A stretch of DNA of 35,545 nt, taken from NCBI GenBank assembly GCA_964425275.1, contig CAYRLZ010000073.1:1-35545 (forward strand). The letters run 5' to 3'. This document shows positions 1-7,453 of the stretch, piece after piece. Made by a program: the position numbers and the translations under genes. This DNA comes from CAYRLZ01 sp964425275. GTDB lineage: Bacteria; Hydrothermota; Tepidihabitantia; Tepidihabitantales; JBDRVQ01. The notes beneath the pieces are model-generated. The model was not told the origin of the DNA and ran no database searches. It was given only the letters and a program-made list of their open reading frames with translations. Numbering within the stretch: the first letter of the stretch is position 1; each line of letters opens with the position of its first letter.

Positions 1-1
1 G

Positions 2-310
2 ATAATTCAGGAGAGGGGTTTTCTCCATTACTTTTCCGTAAGAGATTGCCGGGGGTGTAAGTATTATGGGAGGTGTGTCTCGCCTCGGGAGGTGAGGCAA
101 AAGGTGTATATAAGTGAGTGCAAGAGATTGCGAGAAGAGGATTGTAAAAATAAGATTGGGACGAGGAGGATTATCGAGAGGATGTTTGGGTGGGCGAAGA
201 GGTGGATGGGATTGTGGCGGGCGCGTTATTGCGGGATTGGGAAGATGCTGATTCAGTGTATATTGACATTCATTGCGGTTGATATGAAGATAATGATAAG
301 GTCACCATAG
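2..310 (+). mobile_element. IS transposase, C-terminal part (cut by window edge)
   Basis: The frame is open from base 2, so the 5' part lies outside the window. About 102 residues are visible. They start with a Cys-rich patch (DCRGCKYYGRC), followed by IERMFGWAKRWMGLWRARY and a hydrophobic tail. This matches the end of DDE transposases of the IS1182/IS5-like groups, where the Glu of IERMFG would be the third catalytic acid. The GTG at 92 is only an internal codon and not a real start. The TAG stop is at 308-310. The family call is from memory of the motif, so the exact IS group is uncertain. Confidence 0.75.
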
Positions 311-411
311 GTGAAAGGGGCATGAGGTGAAGGTTTAAAGGGGAGTCAAGAGAGAGCGGCGGGTGGAGAGCACTTTCTTCAGGGAAAGGGTGGGGGGTGA
401 GGCAAAAGGTG
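91..411. repeat. 16-bp direct repeat flanking the transposase 3' end
   Basis: The 16-mer GGTGAGGCAAAAGGTG occurs at 91-106, inside the transposase frame, and again at 396-411, in the noncoding stretch downstream. It is an exact copy. The second copy may be debris of another element copy or a chance match in purine-rich DNA. No terminal inverted repeat could be identified by eye. Bases 311-470 otherwise hold no recognisable gene. Confidence 0.4.
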
Positions 412-470
412 ATTTTTAGTAAAGGCAAGATTTCCCAAACCCACTTTTTCAGAGTTCTCAAACCAGAGGC

Positions 471-498
471 TTGACAGAATTAAAATTTTCCTTAAAAT
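471..498 (+). promoter_or_regulatory. Promoter of the SLBB gene
   Basis: TTGACA (471-476), a 16-bp spacer and TAAAAT (493-498). The ATG of the next gene is at 504, only 5 bases after the -10 box. The predicted +1 (about 504-505) therefore coincides with the start codon, which implies a leaderless mRNA. Confidence 0.7.
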
Positions 499-503
499 GA
501 ATT

Positions 504-1778
504 ATGCTTAATTTCTTTGCAATAACTTTACTTTTGTTTTCACAAGGGACTCCGGCAACCACAGCCACAACACTCCCTTTGGAGATTCAGGTCCCGGGGG
601 TTGAGACGCCGATAATCCCAGAAGAGTATGTCCTTATGCCCGGGGATGGACTTCTGGTGACCGTTTCTGGTCGGGTAACCTATACTTATGGTGCTACAAT
701 TACTTATGATGGTAGAATTGCCATCAGTATTCCTTACCTATCGGCGGGACAGATGGAGTCGGCCGCGCAAAAGGAAACGACGGCAATAATTGATGTCGTA
801 AATATTAGTGGCTTAACGATAAAAGAGGCCAGGGATTCGTTGGTGAAGGTCTTTTCCCGATATTTTAAGGATGTAAAGGTTAAGTTGACGCTCACTAAAT
901 TCCACATCGCGGTTGTCTTTATCACCGGCGAGGTGCAAAAACCGGGCGTCTATTATACAGTGCCAATTGTCCGGGTCTCTCATTTAATTACGCGGGCGGG
1001 TGGTTTAACTCCGCTTGGTTCTAAAAAGAATATTAAAATCTTTCGGGACGATACGCTCTTCGCCACGGTGGATTTGGAGAATTTTGAGATGAAGGGGGAT
1101 ATTGCTTCTAATCCCTTGATTAAATCGGGCGACCGGATAAATGTCCCGCCCCGAATCGGTTCGGTAATTGTGAAAGGTGCGGTCTTTGGTCGGGGTGAGT
1201 ATCAAATTAGATATGCGGCATTAACCGTGGAGCGAGAGCGGGTGAGTGAAGGTATTTATGAGTGGAGCCCAGGAGAGCGAGTCTCCACGATGATTGAAAA
1301 GGCCGGCGGTCTCGCACCCTGGGCCGACTTAGAGGCGGCTTACCTAGAAAGAAAAGGGGAAAGAACCGAAGAGAAGGTAAGAATACCACTAAAACTTTCC
1401 GAAATAATTAAAAACCCAAATAGTCCGTTTAATATTGAACTACGAGATGGCGATGCCATCGTTGTCCCATCAATCAACTCTGAGGTTTATGTTCAGGGTG
1501 AGGTGAATTCACCTAAGGCCTATACCTTCTTTCCCAATTCTCGGGCATCCGATTATATTGGTAAGGCGGGTGGTTTTACCATTTTCGCCAATACCCGCCG
1601 GGCGCGGATTATCCGGGGCAATAAGAAGATTTCATTGAAAGGCGACCCACTCATTGAACCGGGAGATAAGATATATGTTCCGCGAATCAGTGTGAAGTGG
1701 TGGCAAGATTATGTGGCAATCCTGACCTCTCTAACTCCCTTTGCCGCCTCCGTCGCCTATCTCCTGGTTGCCCGCTGA
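504..1778 (+). CDS. SLBB-domain polysaccharide export protein (Wza-like)
   Basis: A 424-residue exported protein. An N-terminal hydrophobic signal peptide (about residues 1-18) is followed by a polysaccharide export (PES) motif, YVLMPGDGLLVTVSG, around residue 42. Three SLBB-type modules follow, each with the typical pattern of an AGG segment and a later GD-I-VP segment (for example ITRAGGLTP, KSGDRINVPPR, GKAGGFT and EPGDKIYVP). A hydrophobic stretch near the C-terminus could be a membrane anchor. Family role: an outer-membrane or periplasmic conduit for capsule or exopolysaccharide. No Wzc or glycosyltransferase gene lies nearby, so the partner polysaccharide is unknown. The start is set by the leaderless promoter at 471-498. 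Confidence 0.85.
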   Translation: MLNFFAITLLLFSQGTPATTATTLPLEIQVPGVETPIIPEEYVLMPGDGLLVTVSGRVTYTYGATITYDGRIAISIPYLSAGQMESAAQKETTAIIDVVNISGLTIKEARDSLVKVFSRYFKDVKVKLTLTKFHIAVVFITGEVQKPGVYYTVPIVRVSHLITRAGGLTPLGSKKNIKIFRDDTLFATVDLENFEMKGDIASNPLIKSGDRINVPPRIGSVIVKGAVFGRGEYQIRYAALTVERERVSEGIYEWSPGERVSTMIEKAGGLAPWADLEAAYLERKGERTEEKVRIPLKLSEIIKNPNSPFNIELRDGDAIVVPSINSEVYVQGEVNSPKAYTFFPNSRASDYIGKAGGFTIFANTRRARIIRGNKKISLKGDPLIEPGDKIYVPRISVKWWQDYVAILTSLTPFAASVAYLLVAR

Positions 1779-1892
1779 TTGCTGACCCGACGAAGGAGAG
1801 TCAAAGTAAAAAGACCAGAAGGTCAATAAAAAATACCCACGACTAAAAACTGTTTCTTGGACTTCGTCCCTGCTTGCCGAACATCCGTGGTT

Positions 1893-2765
1893 TCACTTAT
1901 TTTCTTTCGGACGAGTGGGGTAATCAGTCTTGTAAAGTTCCCGCCTTTTGGCTTCTAATAATTCGTCTTTCTGGCCTAAATATTGAGCGACGCTTAAAAT
2001 CTTATCACCGACCAATTCCTTCGGTAGGTATGATTGATAGTTCTCATCCCGGGTTAAGTGGTGGTCAAGGATAATAGTAGTGGTTGGCTTTTCCTTTAGG
2101 ACCTTCTTTATATTTTCCATCGCCTTCATTAAATCCTCTTCTCGGTAGCGATAATTGAGCAGATAGGTCATTGGACCGTCACCAAAGATTATATCCGGCT
2201 TATGCTCTAAGATGAAATCCACCGCTTCTCGGTGCACCGGACCTTGAACATCCGAGGTGAAGAGAAATTTTTTTGCGCCGTCGTCAATTAAAACCTCGGT
2301 CACAAAACCTAAATGGGGGTTTAAACCATGAAAGACGGCGGGAGAAAATTTTATCTTCACTCCCTTGATATCAAATTCGCGGCCGTCGGCAACCAATAGG
2401 ACCTGAACCAACGGCTTAATCTCCTTTAAGAAATAATTGGCCCGAGTTTTCTGACTCTCATTTATATTATTTAATGGGTCTTTTAGAAAAACCACTTTAT
2501 CCTGGTAAATCTCCAATGCCTCGGGGTTGTGGTGGTCGTAATGGTAATGGGTGACGATAATGACATCACATTTTTTTACCCATTCGGTAATCTCCTGCCA
2601 CTTCGCTTCTTTTCTCTTTAATTCTAAGGGGTGGGGAGGTAAATTAAAGCGGTTGGGAGAAAGGGCTACCCCGGGGTCAATGAAAACTGATAAGTGCTCG
2701 GTTATTACGACCGTTGCCATGCTCCGCACACCCAGGCTGTCACTGGCAACGGGAATGACTTTCAT
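1893..2765 (-). CDS. UPF0282-type metallo-beta-lactamase-fold hydrolase
   Basis: A 290-residue protein with the zinc-binding motif THYHYDHH at about residues 72-79 and further metal-ligand candidates (SPAVFHGL, TSDVQGPV, LDHHLTRDE). The N-terminus (KVIPVASDSLGVRSMAT) and the IDPGVALSPNRF segment match the UPF0282 family, best known from archaea. The biochemical function is unknown; metallo-beta-lactamase folds usually hydrolyse phosphoester, ester or thioester bonds. It is last in the minus-strand unit tRNA-ilvE-rpiB-hydrolase, and its start overlaps the end of rpiB by 26 bases, so the two are translationally coupled. An archaeal-like gene in a bacterial operon suggests transfer, but that is inference. 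Confidence 0.85.
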   Translation of the reverse strand: MKVIPVASDSLGVRSMATVVITEHLSVFIDPGVALSPNRFNLPPHPLELKRKEAKWQEITEWVKKCDVIIVTHYHYDHHNPEALEIYQDKVVFLKDPLNNINESQKTRANYFLKEIKPLVQVLLVADGREFDIKGVKIKFSPAVFHGLNPHLGFVTEVLIDDGAKKFLFTSDVQGPVHREAVDFILEHKPDIIFGDGPMTYLLNYRYREEDLMKAMENIKKVLKEKPTTTIILDHHLTRDENYQSYLPKELVGDKILSVAQYLGQKDELLEAKRRELYKTDYPTRPKENK

Positions 2766-3186
2766 AATAAGAGATTTTATCTATCCTTCTTTTATGTCTC
2801 CCTCCTTCAAATTTTTCTTTGAGAAAGGTTAAGAGGATAGCAACCGCCTCTCTTTCTTTGGTAAAGTTTGCGGCTAAAACTAAGACATTGGCGTCGTTAT
2901 GATTTCGGGCCATCTTAGCCATCTCTTTATTAAGACAGAGGCAAGCCCTTATCCCTTTTCCCTTATTGGCACTGATTGACATCCCCAAACCAGAGCCACA
3001 GATGAGGACACCGCGCTCAATCTCCTTTTTTTGTATCGCCGCCACTAAGGGAAAGGCATAATCGGGATAATCAACCGATTTTTCATCAAAGGTCCCGAAA
3101 TCTCGGAACTTAATTTTGGGGAGGGCGGCTTTTAATTTCTCTTTTAGTTTAAAGCCCCGATGGTCGGCGGCAATCCCAATCTTCAT
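2740..3186 (-). CDS. rpiB: Ribose-5-phosphate isomerase B
   Basis: A 148-residue RpiB/LacA-family sugar-phosphate isomerase that interconverts ribose 5-phosphate and ribulose 5-phosphate in the pentose phosphate pathway. Seen in the sequence: the N-terminal ADHRGF motif at residues 7-12 (phosphate binding), the catalytic-Cys segment LICGSGLGMSISANK near residues 61-75, and NHNDANVLVLAAN near residue 95. Length is normal for the family (about 145-150). It lies 32 bases downstream of ilvE and overlaps the UPF0282 gene, so it is an internal gene of the minus-strand operon. Confidence 0.95.
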   Translation of the reverse strand: MKIGIAADHRGFKLKEKLKAALPKIKFRDFGTFDEKSVDYPDYAFPLVAAIQKKEIERGVLICGSGLGMSISANKGKGIRACLCLNKEMAKMARNHNDANVLVLAANFTKEREAVAILLTFLKEKFEGGRHKRRIDKISYYESHSRCQ

Positions 3187-3218
3187 ACCAACTTGAAACC
3201 GAAGATGGTATCTCTTCG

Positions 3219-4139
3219 CTAAATGTAAGTGAGCCAGTTATGCCGGTCTTCTTTATCACCCATAACAATGGCAAAAAATTCTTCCTGTAATCTCTTGGTA
3301 ATTTTGCCAATTTTTCCGTCGCCGACCTTAATTTGGTCAATGGAACGGATTGGTGTGATTTCGGCGGCACTGCCGGTGAAGAAGACCTCATCGGCAATAT
3401 AGAGAAATTCCCTTAACATCATCTCTTCGCGCACTTCAATCCCTAAGTCTTGGGCGATTTTGATTACCGTATCCCGAGTTATTCCGGGAAGGATTGTCGC
3501 ATGGAGGGGTGGTGTGTATAACTTACCGTTTTTCACAACAAATATATTTTCGCCCGACCCTTCACTAACAAAGCCGAAGACATCTAAGGCGATACCCTCG
3601 GTATAGCCATAAGTTAAGGCCTCCATCTTTATCAGTTGGGAATTCATATAATTGGCACAGACCTTAGCCATCGCCGGGAAGGTATTGGGGGCCATTCGGT
3701 TCCAGGAGGAGACCATCACATCCACGCCTTCGTCAGGCGAAGTCTCCCCAAGATATTTTCCCCAATAAAATGTGGCAATCGCTACACAGACCGGACAGTT
3801 AAAAGGATTTACCCCCAACTCATTATAACCCCGATAGACAATTGGTCGGATATAACACTCATCCTGTCCATTCGCCTTAATCGTCTCAATACAGGCCCGG
3901 TTAATTTCTTCCTTAGAGAAGGGGATAGCCATCCGATAGATTTTTGCTGAGTTAAAGAGCCTTTCCGTATGTTCGGGAAGTCGGAAGACCGCTGGACCTT
4001 TTTTTGTTTTATAACACCTCAGCCCTTCAAAGACCCCGGTGCCGTAATGGATTACATGGGAGAGGATATGAATCTTGGCTTCATCCCAGGGAATTAACTT
4101 TCCATCCATCCAGATAAATTTTGCTTTGGCAAGCGGCAT
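3219..4139 (-). CDS. ilvE: Branched-chain amino acid aminotransferase
   Basis: A 306-residue class IV (fold type IV) PLP aminotransferase that performs the last step of Leu, Ile and Val synthesis. Visible hallmarks: HVIHYGTGVFEGLRCY near the N-terminus, the PLP-lysine segment AKVCANYMNSQLIKMEAL, the cofactor-binding GFVSEGSGENIFVV, and EVFFTGSAAEITPI near the C-terminus. Length is typical of bacterial IlvE. The ATG lies only 13 bases after the 3' end of a tRNA gene on the same strand. No terminator fits between them, so tRNA processing probably creates the 5' end of this mRNA. rpiB follows. Confidence 0.95.
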   Translation of the reverse strand: MPLAKAKFIWMDGKLIPWDEAKIHILSHVIHYGTGVFEGLRCYKTKKGPAVFRLPEHTERLFNSAKIYRMAIPFSKEEINRACIETIKANGQDECYIRPIVYRGYNELGVNPFNCPVCVAIATFYWGKYLGETSPDEGVDVMVSSWNRMAPNTFPAMAKVCANYMNSQLIKMEALTYGYTEGIALDVFGFVSEGSGENIFVVKNGKLYTPPLHATILPGITRDTVIKIAQDLGIEVREEMMLREFLYIADEVFFTGSAAEITPIRSIDQIKVGDGKIGKITKRLQEEFFAIVMGDKEDRHNWLTYI

Positions 4140-4152
4140 TATTTCTTCTTAG

Positions 4153-4225
4153 TGGCGGCGAAGGGACTCGAACCCCTGACCCAGAGATTATGATTCTCCG
4201 GCTCTACCACCTGAGCTACGCCGCC
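4153..4225 (-). tRNA. tRNA-Met (anticodon CAT), or possibly tRNA-Ile2
   Basis: A complete 73-nt cloverleaf on the minus strand. The acceptor stem is GGCGGCG/CGCCGCC, the D-arm is GCTC/GAGC with GG in the loop, the anticodon stem is GGAGA/TCTCT with loop ATCATAA (anticodon CAT), and the T-arm is AGGGG-TTCGAGT-CCCTT. The discriminator is A and CCA is not encoded. The 5' half resembles elongator tRNA-Met. A lysidine-modified Ile2 tRNA also carries CAT and cannot be excluded by eye. It is the first product of the transcript that continues into ilvE. Confidence 0.93.
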
Positions 4226-4230
4226 AATTG

Positions 4231-4303
4231 TTGCCGCCCCCCGCAAGCAGGAGGTGTGTATACGGTGGGAAAAATTGATGAAGAACTCGCGGAAGGGCGG
4301 CAA
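4231..4303 (-). other. 73-nt block bounded by a perfect 9-bp inverted repeat in the tRNA leader
   Basis: TTGCCGCCC at 4231-4239 and GGGCGGCAA at 4295-4303 are perfect inverted copies enclosing 55 bases, immediately upstream of the tRNA (minus strand). The predicted minus-strand promoter lies just beyond, so this block would be the leader of the tRNA/ilvE transcript. The GCCGCC arm could also pair with GGCGGC of the tRNA acceptor stem, allowing mutually exclusive folds. No known riboswitch family was recognised. Confidence 0.5.
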
Positions 4304-4325
4304 ATTTAAATATCTCATCTTCTTT

Positions 4326-4353
4326 ATTTTAACTTAAAATAGTAAAAAGTCAA
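4326..4353 (-). promoter_or_regulatory. Promoter for the tRNA-ilvE-rpiB unit
   Basis: On the minus strand, TTGACT (4353-4348), a 16-bp spacer and TAAAAT (4331-4326). The predicted start is near 4319, giving a leader of about 94 nt before the tRNA. It is divergent from the thrS promoter at 4397-4424. Confidence 0.65.
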
Positions 4354-4396
4354 ATACCTTTCATTTGCCGACATGTCCGGGAGAATAGAGAAAGGG

Positions 4397-4424
4397 TTGA
4401 CAGATGAGATTTTATCGGTATGAT
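4397..4424 (+). promoter_or_regulatory. Promoter of thrS that fixes its start codon
   Basis: TTGACA (4397-4402), a 16-bp spacer and TATGAT (4419-4424). The expected +1 is about 4431, exactly the ATG that begins MRIKIKE. The upstream in-frame ATG at 4404 lies between the two promoter boxes and so would not be in the mRNA. Confidence 0.7.
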
Positions 4425-4430
4425 AATTGG

Positions 4431-6323
4431 ATGAGGATTAAGATTAAAGAGAAGACCTGGGAAGTAGAACCAGGTATTAAATTTAAAGAGATAATAGATG
4501 ATGATAATGTCTTATGTGTCAAATGGCAAGGTATTTATTTAGATTTAGATTCCGAGGTGAGGGAAGGGGAGATTGAACTGGTCGATTTTTCCTCACCGAT
4601 GGGTAAGAGTGTCTTTTGGCATTCATCGGCTCATCTCTTAGCCCATGCGGTCAAGAGGCTCTTTCCCTCTGTAAAGTTGGCGATTGGTCCAGCAATTGAA
4701 AATGGTTTCTATTACGATTTTGATAAGGAAGAGCCATTTCAGGAGGAAGACTTGGCGCTAATTGAAGCGAAGATGCAAGAATTAAGGGATTCTGATATAC
4801 CAATTGAACGTGTCGTTTTCGACCGGGAATCCGCCATCGCTCTCTTCCGAAGTCAGGGCGAGGTCTATAAGTTAGAAATCTTAGAAGGAATTCCGGATGA
4901 AAAAATTTCCTGTTATCGGCAGGATGATTTTATTGACCTCTGCCTTGGACCTCATCTCCCCCGCACCGGAATGATAAAGAGTTTTAAGTTGCTCTCAGTC
5001 GCCGGTGCCTACTGGAAGGGTGATGAGAGAAATAAGATGCTCCAAAGGATATACGGGATTTCTTTCCCAACATCAGAAGAACTTAATGAATACTTGCAAA
5101 AATTGGCGGAGGCGAAGAGAAGGGACCATCGGAGATTAGGACCACAGTTAGAACTATTCTCCTTTTATGAAGAGGCCGGTGCCGGACTTGTCTACTGGCA
5201 TCCGAAGGGGGCAATTTTAAGAAGGGTGATTGAGGACTACTGGATTGAAGAACATAAAAGACACGGCTATAAGATTGTTTATACCCCCCATATCTTTCGC
5301 GGGCATCTCTGGAAACTCTCCGGACATTATGACTATTATCGGGAGAATATGTTTACCCTACCAGTAGAAAACGAGGAGTATATTTTAAAGCCGATGAATT
5401 GCCCCGGGCACATCCTAATTTATAAGTCAGGGGTTCGGAGTTATAAAGAATTACCCTACCGATTGGCGGAATTAGGGACGGTATACCGAAATGAGAAGTC
5501 CGGTGTTCTGCACGGGATGTTGCGGGTGCGGGGATTTACCCAGGACGATGCCCACATATTTGTCAATGAAGAGATAGTGGAAGAAGAGATAAGGGAGATT
5601 CTTGATTTCTCCTTGAAGATGCTCGGTGATTTCGGCTTCAAGAATTTTAAGATTGACCTCTCGGTTAGAGATTTGGCTCAGAAGGAGAGGTATATTGGAA
5701 GCGATAAAGCCTGGGAACTGGCCGAGGAATCACTGGCCAATGCCTTAAAGAGAAGAGGGCTGGAATATAATCGGGCCGAAGGTGAAGCGGTCTTTTATGG
5801 TCCAAAGATTGATATTAAATTACTGGATAGTCTGGGAAACGAATGGCAGGCAACGACCATTCAATTTGACTTCAACCTTCCCCAGCGGTTTGATGTCTAT
5901 TATATCGGAAAAGATGGCAATCATCACCCGGCGATTATTATTCACCGAACAATCCTAGGTTCATTAGAAAGATTCGTTGGGGCCTTGATTGAACATTATG
6001 GCGGTGCCCTACCGGTCTGGCTTTCACCAGTTCAGGCACGAATTATGCCGATTACTGATAAAGAGATTCTTTATGGAGAGGAGATCTTAGCTATGTTGCA
6101 GAAGGAGGGCATTCGGGTGGAGATTGACCGTAGGCCGGAAAAGATTAATTATAAAGTGGCGGAGGCCGAGCGATTAAAAATTCCCTATATGTTAATTGTC
6201 GGGAAAAGAGAGAAAGAAGAAGAAGTTGTATCATTGAGGAAGAGAAAGGAAGGGGTAATTGGCGTTAAGATGATTGAGGAGGTAATCCGAATGATAAAGG
6301 AGGATATGGAAAATAAATCGTAA
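4431..6323 (+). CDS. thrS: Threonyl-tRNA synthetase
   Basis: A 630-residue class II synthetase that charges tRNA-Thr. In order: a TGS domain (MRIKIKEKTWEVEPG onward), the editing domain with HSSAHLLAHAV (HxxxH) and later DLCLGPHLP, the catalytic core with MNCPGHILIY, motif 2 in YRNEKSGVLHGMLRVRGF plus QDDAHIF, motif 3 around IIHRTILGSLERFV, then the anticodon-binding domain. An in-frame ATG at 4404 would add nine residues, but the promoter at 4397-4424 puts transcription start at 4431, so the shorter form is chosen. The stop overlaps the infC start (TAATG). It leads the classic thrS-infC-rpmI-rplT-pheS operon. Confidence 0.97.
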   Translation: MRIKIKEKTWEVEPGIKFKEIIDDDNVLCVKWQGIYLDLDSEVREGEIELVDFSSPMGKSVFWHSSAHLLAHAVKRLFPSVKLAIGPAIENGFYYDFDKEEPFQEEDLALIEAKMQELRDSDIPIERVVFDRESAIALFRSQGEVYKLEILEGIPDEKISCYRQDDFIDLCLGPHLPRTGMIKSFKLLSVAGAYWKGDERNKMLQRIYGISFPTSEELNEYLQKLAEAKRRDHRRLGPQLELFSFYEEAGAGLVYWHPKGAILRRVIEDYWIEEHKRHGYKIVYTPHIFRGHLWKLSGHYDYYRENMFTLPVENEEYILKPMNCPGHILIYKSGVRSYKELPYRLAELGTVYRNEKSGVLHGMLRVRGFTQDDAHIFVNEEIVEEEIREILDFSLKMLGDFGFKNFKIDLSVRDLAQKERYIGSDKAWELAEESLANALKRRGLEYNRAEGEAVFYGPKIDIKLLDSLGNEWQATTIQFDFNLPQRFDVYYIGKDGNHHPAIIIHRTILGSLERFVGALIEHYGGALPVWLSPVQARIMPITDKEILYGEEILAMLQKEGIRVEIDRRPEKINYKVAEAERLKIPYMLIVGKREKEEEVVSLRKRKEGVIGVKMIEEVIRMIKEDMENKS

Positions 6324-6838
6324 TGAAATATAAACCACGAGTAAACTTTGGGATAAGAAGCCCGTATGTGCGGGTAATTGGACCGGCGAAAAAGATGATT
6401 GGGATTATGCCAATAAAGGAAGCGATTGAATTGGCCAAGAGTCAGGGATTGGACCTGATAGAAATTACATCCCATGCTGACCCACCGGTCTGCACGATTG
6501 CCGACTTCGGAAAGTATCTGTATGAATTAAAAATAAAAGAACGAGAGGCGAAAAAGAAACAGCACCAGGTAGCAATGAAAGAGATGCGGATATCCTATAA
6601 GATTGATGACCACGACTACCAGATAAAATTGCGGAAGATAAAAGAATTTCTCCTGGCAAAAAATCGGGTGAAAATCGTCTTGAGGATGCGGGGCCGGGAG
6701 GTCCTCTATAAGAATAAGGCATTTGCTTTACTTAATCGTCTGGCTGATGACTTAAAGGAGATTGCGATTCCGGAAAGGCCACCCCAAACCGTTGGCGAAT
6801 CGGCTAGGATACTACAAGTTACTTTTTTACCTAAATGA
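6323..6838 (+). CDS. infC: Translation initiation factor IF-3
   Basis: 171 residues, normal for IF-3. It binds the 30S subunit, checks start-codon and initiator-tRNA pairing and prevents premature 50S joining. The N-domain begins PRVNFGIRSPYVRVIG and contains the LAKSQGLDLIEI segment. A Lys-rich linker (KIKEREAKKKQHQ) precedes the C-domain with KEMRISYKIDDHDYQIK and VKIVLRMRGRE. The start is a plain ATG overlapping the thrS stop by one base, unlike the AUU start used for autoregulation in enterobacteria. Two genes in this window seem to use non-AUG starts, which makes the IF-3 proofreading context noteworthy. Confidence 0.96.
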   Translation: MKYKPRVNFGIRSPYVRVIGPAKKMIGIMPIKEAIELAKSQGLDLIEITSHADPPVCTIADFGKYLYELKIKEREAKKKQHQVAMKEMRISYKIDDHDYQIKLRKIKEFLLAKNRVKIVLRMRGREVLYKNKAFALLNRLADDLKEIAIPERPPQTVGESARILQVTFLPK

Positions 6839-6878
6839 AGCCACTTTTATGTTGATTTAGAAAGAATAGAGGAGAGAA

Positions 6879-7073
6879 ATGAAACTAAAAACTCTTAGCT
6901 CAATAAAAAAGCGGGTTAAATTAACCGCTACGGGAAAGTTGATGCACCGCCGAGCGGGCAAAAGCCATCTTCTTTCCGGGAAGAAAGGAAGTAGAAAACG
7001 AAGGCTGAAAAAGCCCAAGGAGTTAAGAAAGACCGAATCCAAGAGGTTGAAAAGATTTTTACCTTATGGATAA
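6879..7073 (+). CDS. rpmI: Ribosomal protein L35
   Basis: A 64-residue basic large-subunit protein beginning MKLKTLSSIKKRVKLTATGK, with the family core HRRAGKSHLLSGKK. Length and position between infC and rplT are exactly as expected. A strong Shine-Dalgarno (GAGGAG) lies just upstream of the ATG. Confidence 0.96.
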   Translation: MKLKTLSSIKKRVKLTATGKLMHRRAGKSHLLSGKKGSRKRRLKKPKELRKTESKRLKRFLPYG

Positions 7074-7093
7074 AGGTCTGAGAGGAGAGGGAT

Positions 7094-7453
7094 ATGCCAA
7101 GAGTTAGAACTGGACCTTATACCAGAAGGCGTAGGAAAAAATGGTTAAAGGAGGCTAAGGGATATTGGGGCAAGAGAAAAAGTCTTTATAAGACGGCCCG
7201 CGTGGCGGTAATGCGGGCTTGGCTTTCTGCCTACCGGGACCGGAAATTGAAGAAACGAAATTTCCGCCGACTCTGGATTCTACGGCTCTCGGCCGCTCTC
7301 CGACCGTTAGGTATTTCTTATAGCCAATTTATCAACTATCTAAAAAAGGCAAAGATTGAAATGAATCGTAAGGTATTGTCGGAACTGGCCATAAGAGACC
7401 CGGAGGGGTTTGGAGCCTTGGTTAAAAAGGTCGTGAGTGAACCAGTGAAATAG
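7094..7453 (+). CDS. rplT: Ribosomal protein L20
   Basis: A 119-residue 50S assembly protein. It begins PRVRTGPYTRRRRKKWLKEA, with the conserved KGYWGKRKSLYKTARVAVMRA segment and a C-terminal globular half ending in LAIRDPEGFGALVKKV. It lies 20 bases after rpmI behind AGAGGAGAGGG. The stop TAG is followed at once by the pheS ATG. Confidence 0.97.
   Translation: MPRVRTGPYTRRRRKKWLKEAKGYWGKRKSLYKTARVAVMRAWLSAYRDRKLKKRNFRRLWILRLSAALRPLGISYSQFINYLKKAKIEMNRKVLSELAIRDPEGFGALVKKVVSEPVK

Noticed and set aside
4121..4309. Plus-strand open frame across the tRNA
   Set aside because: It reads through the tRNA antisense strand and the inverted repeat, with no family match or ribosome site.
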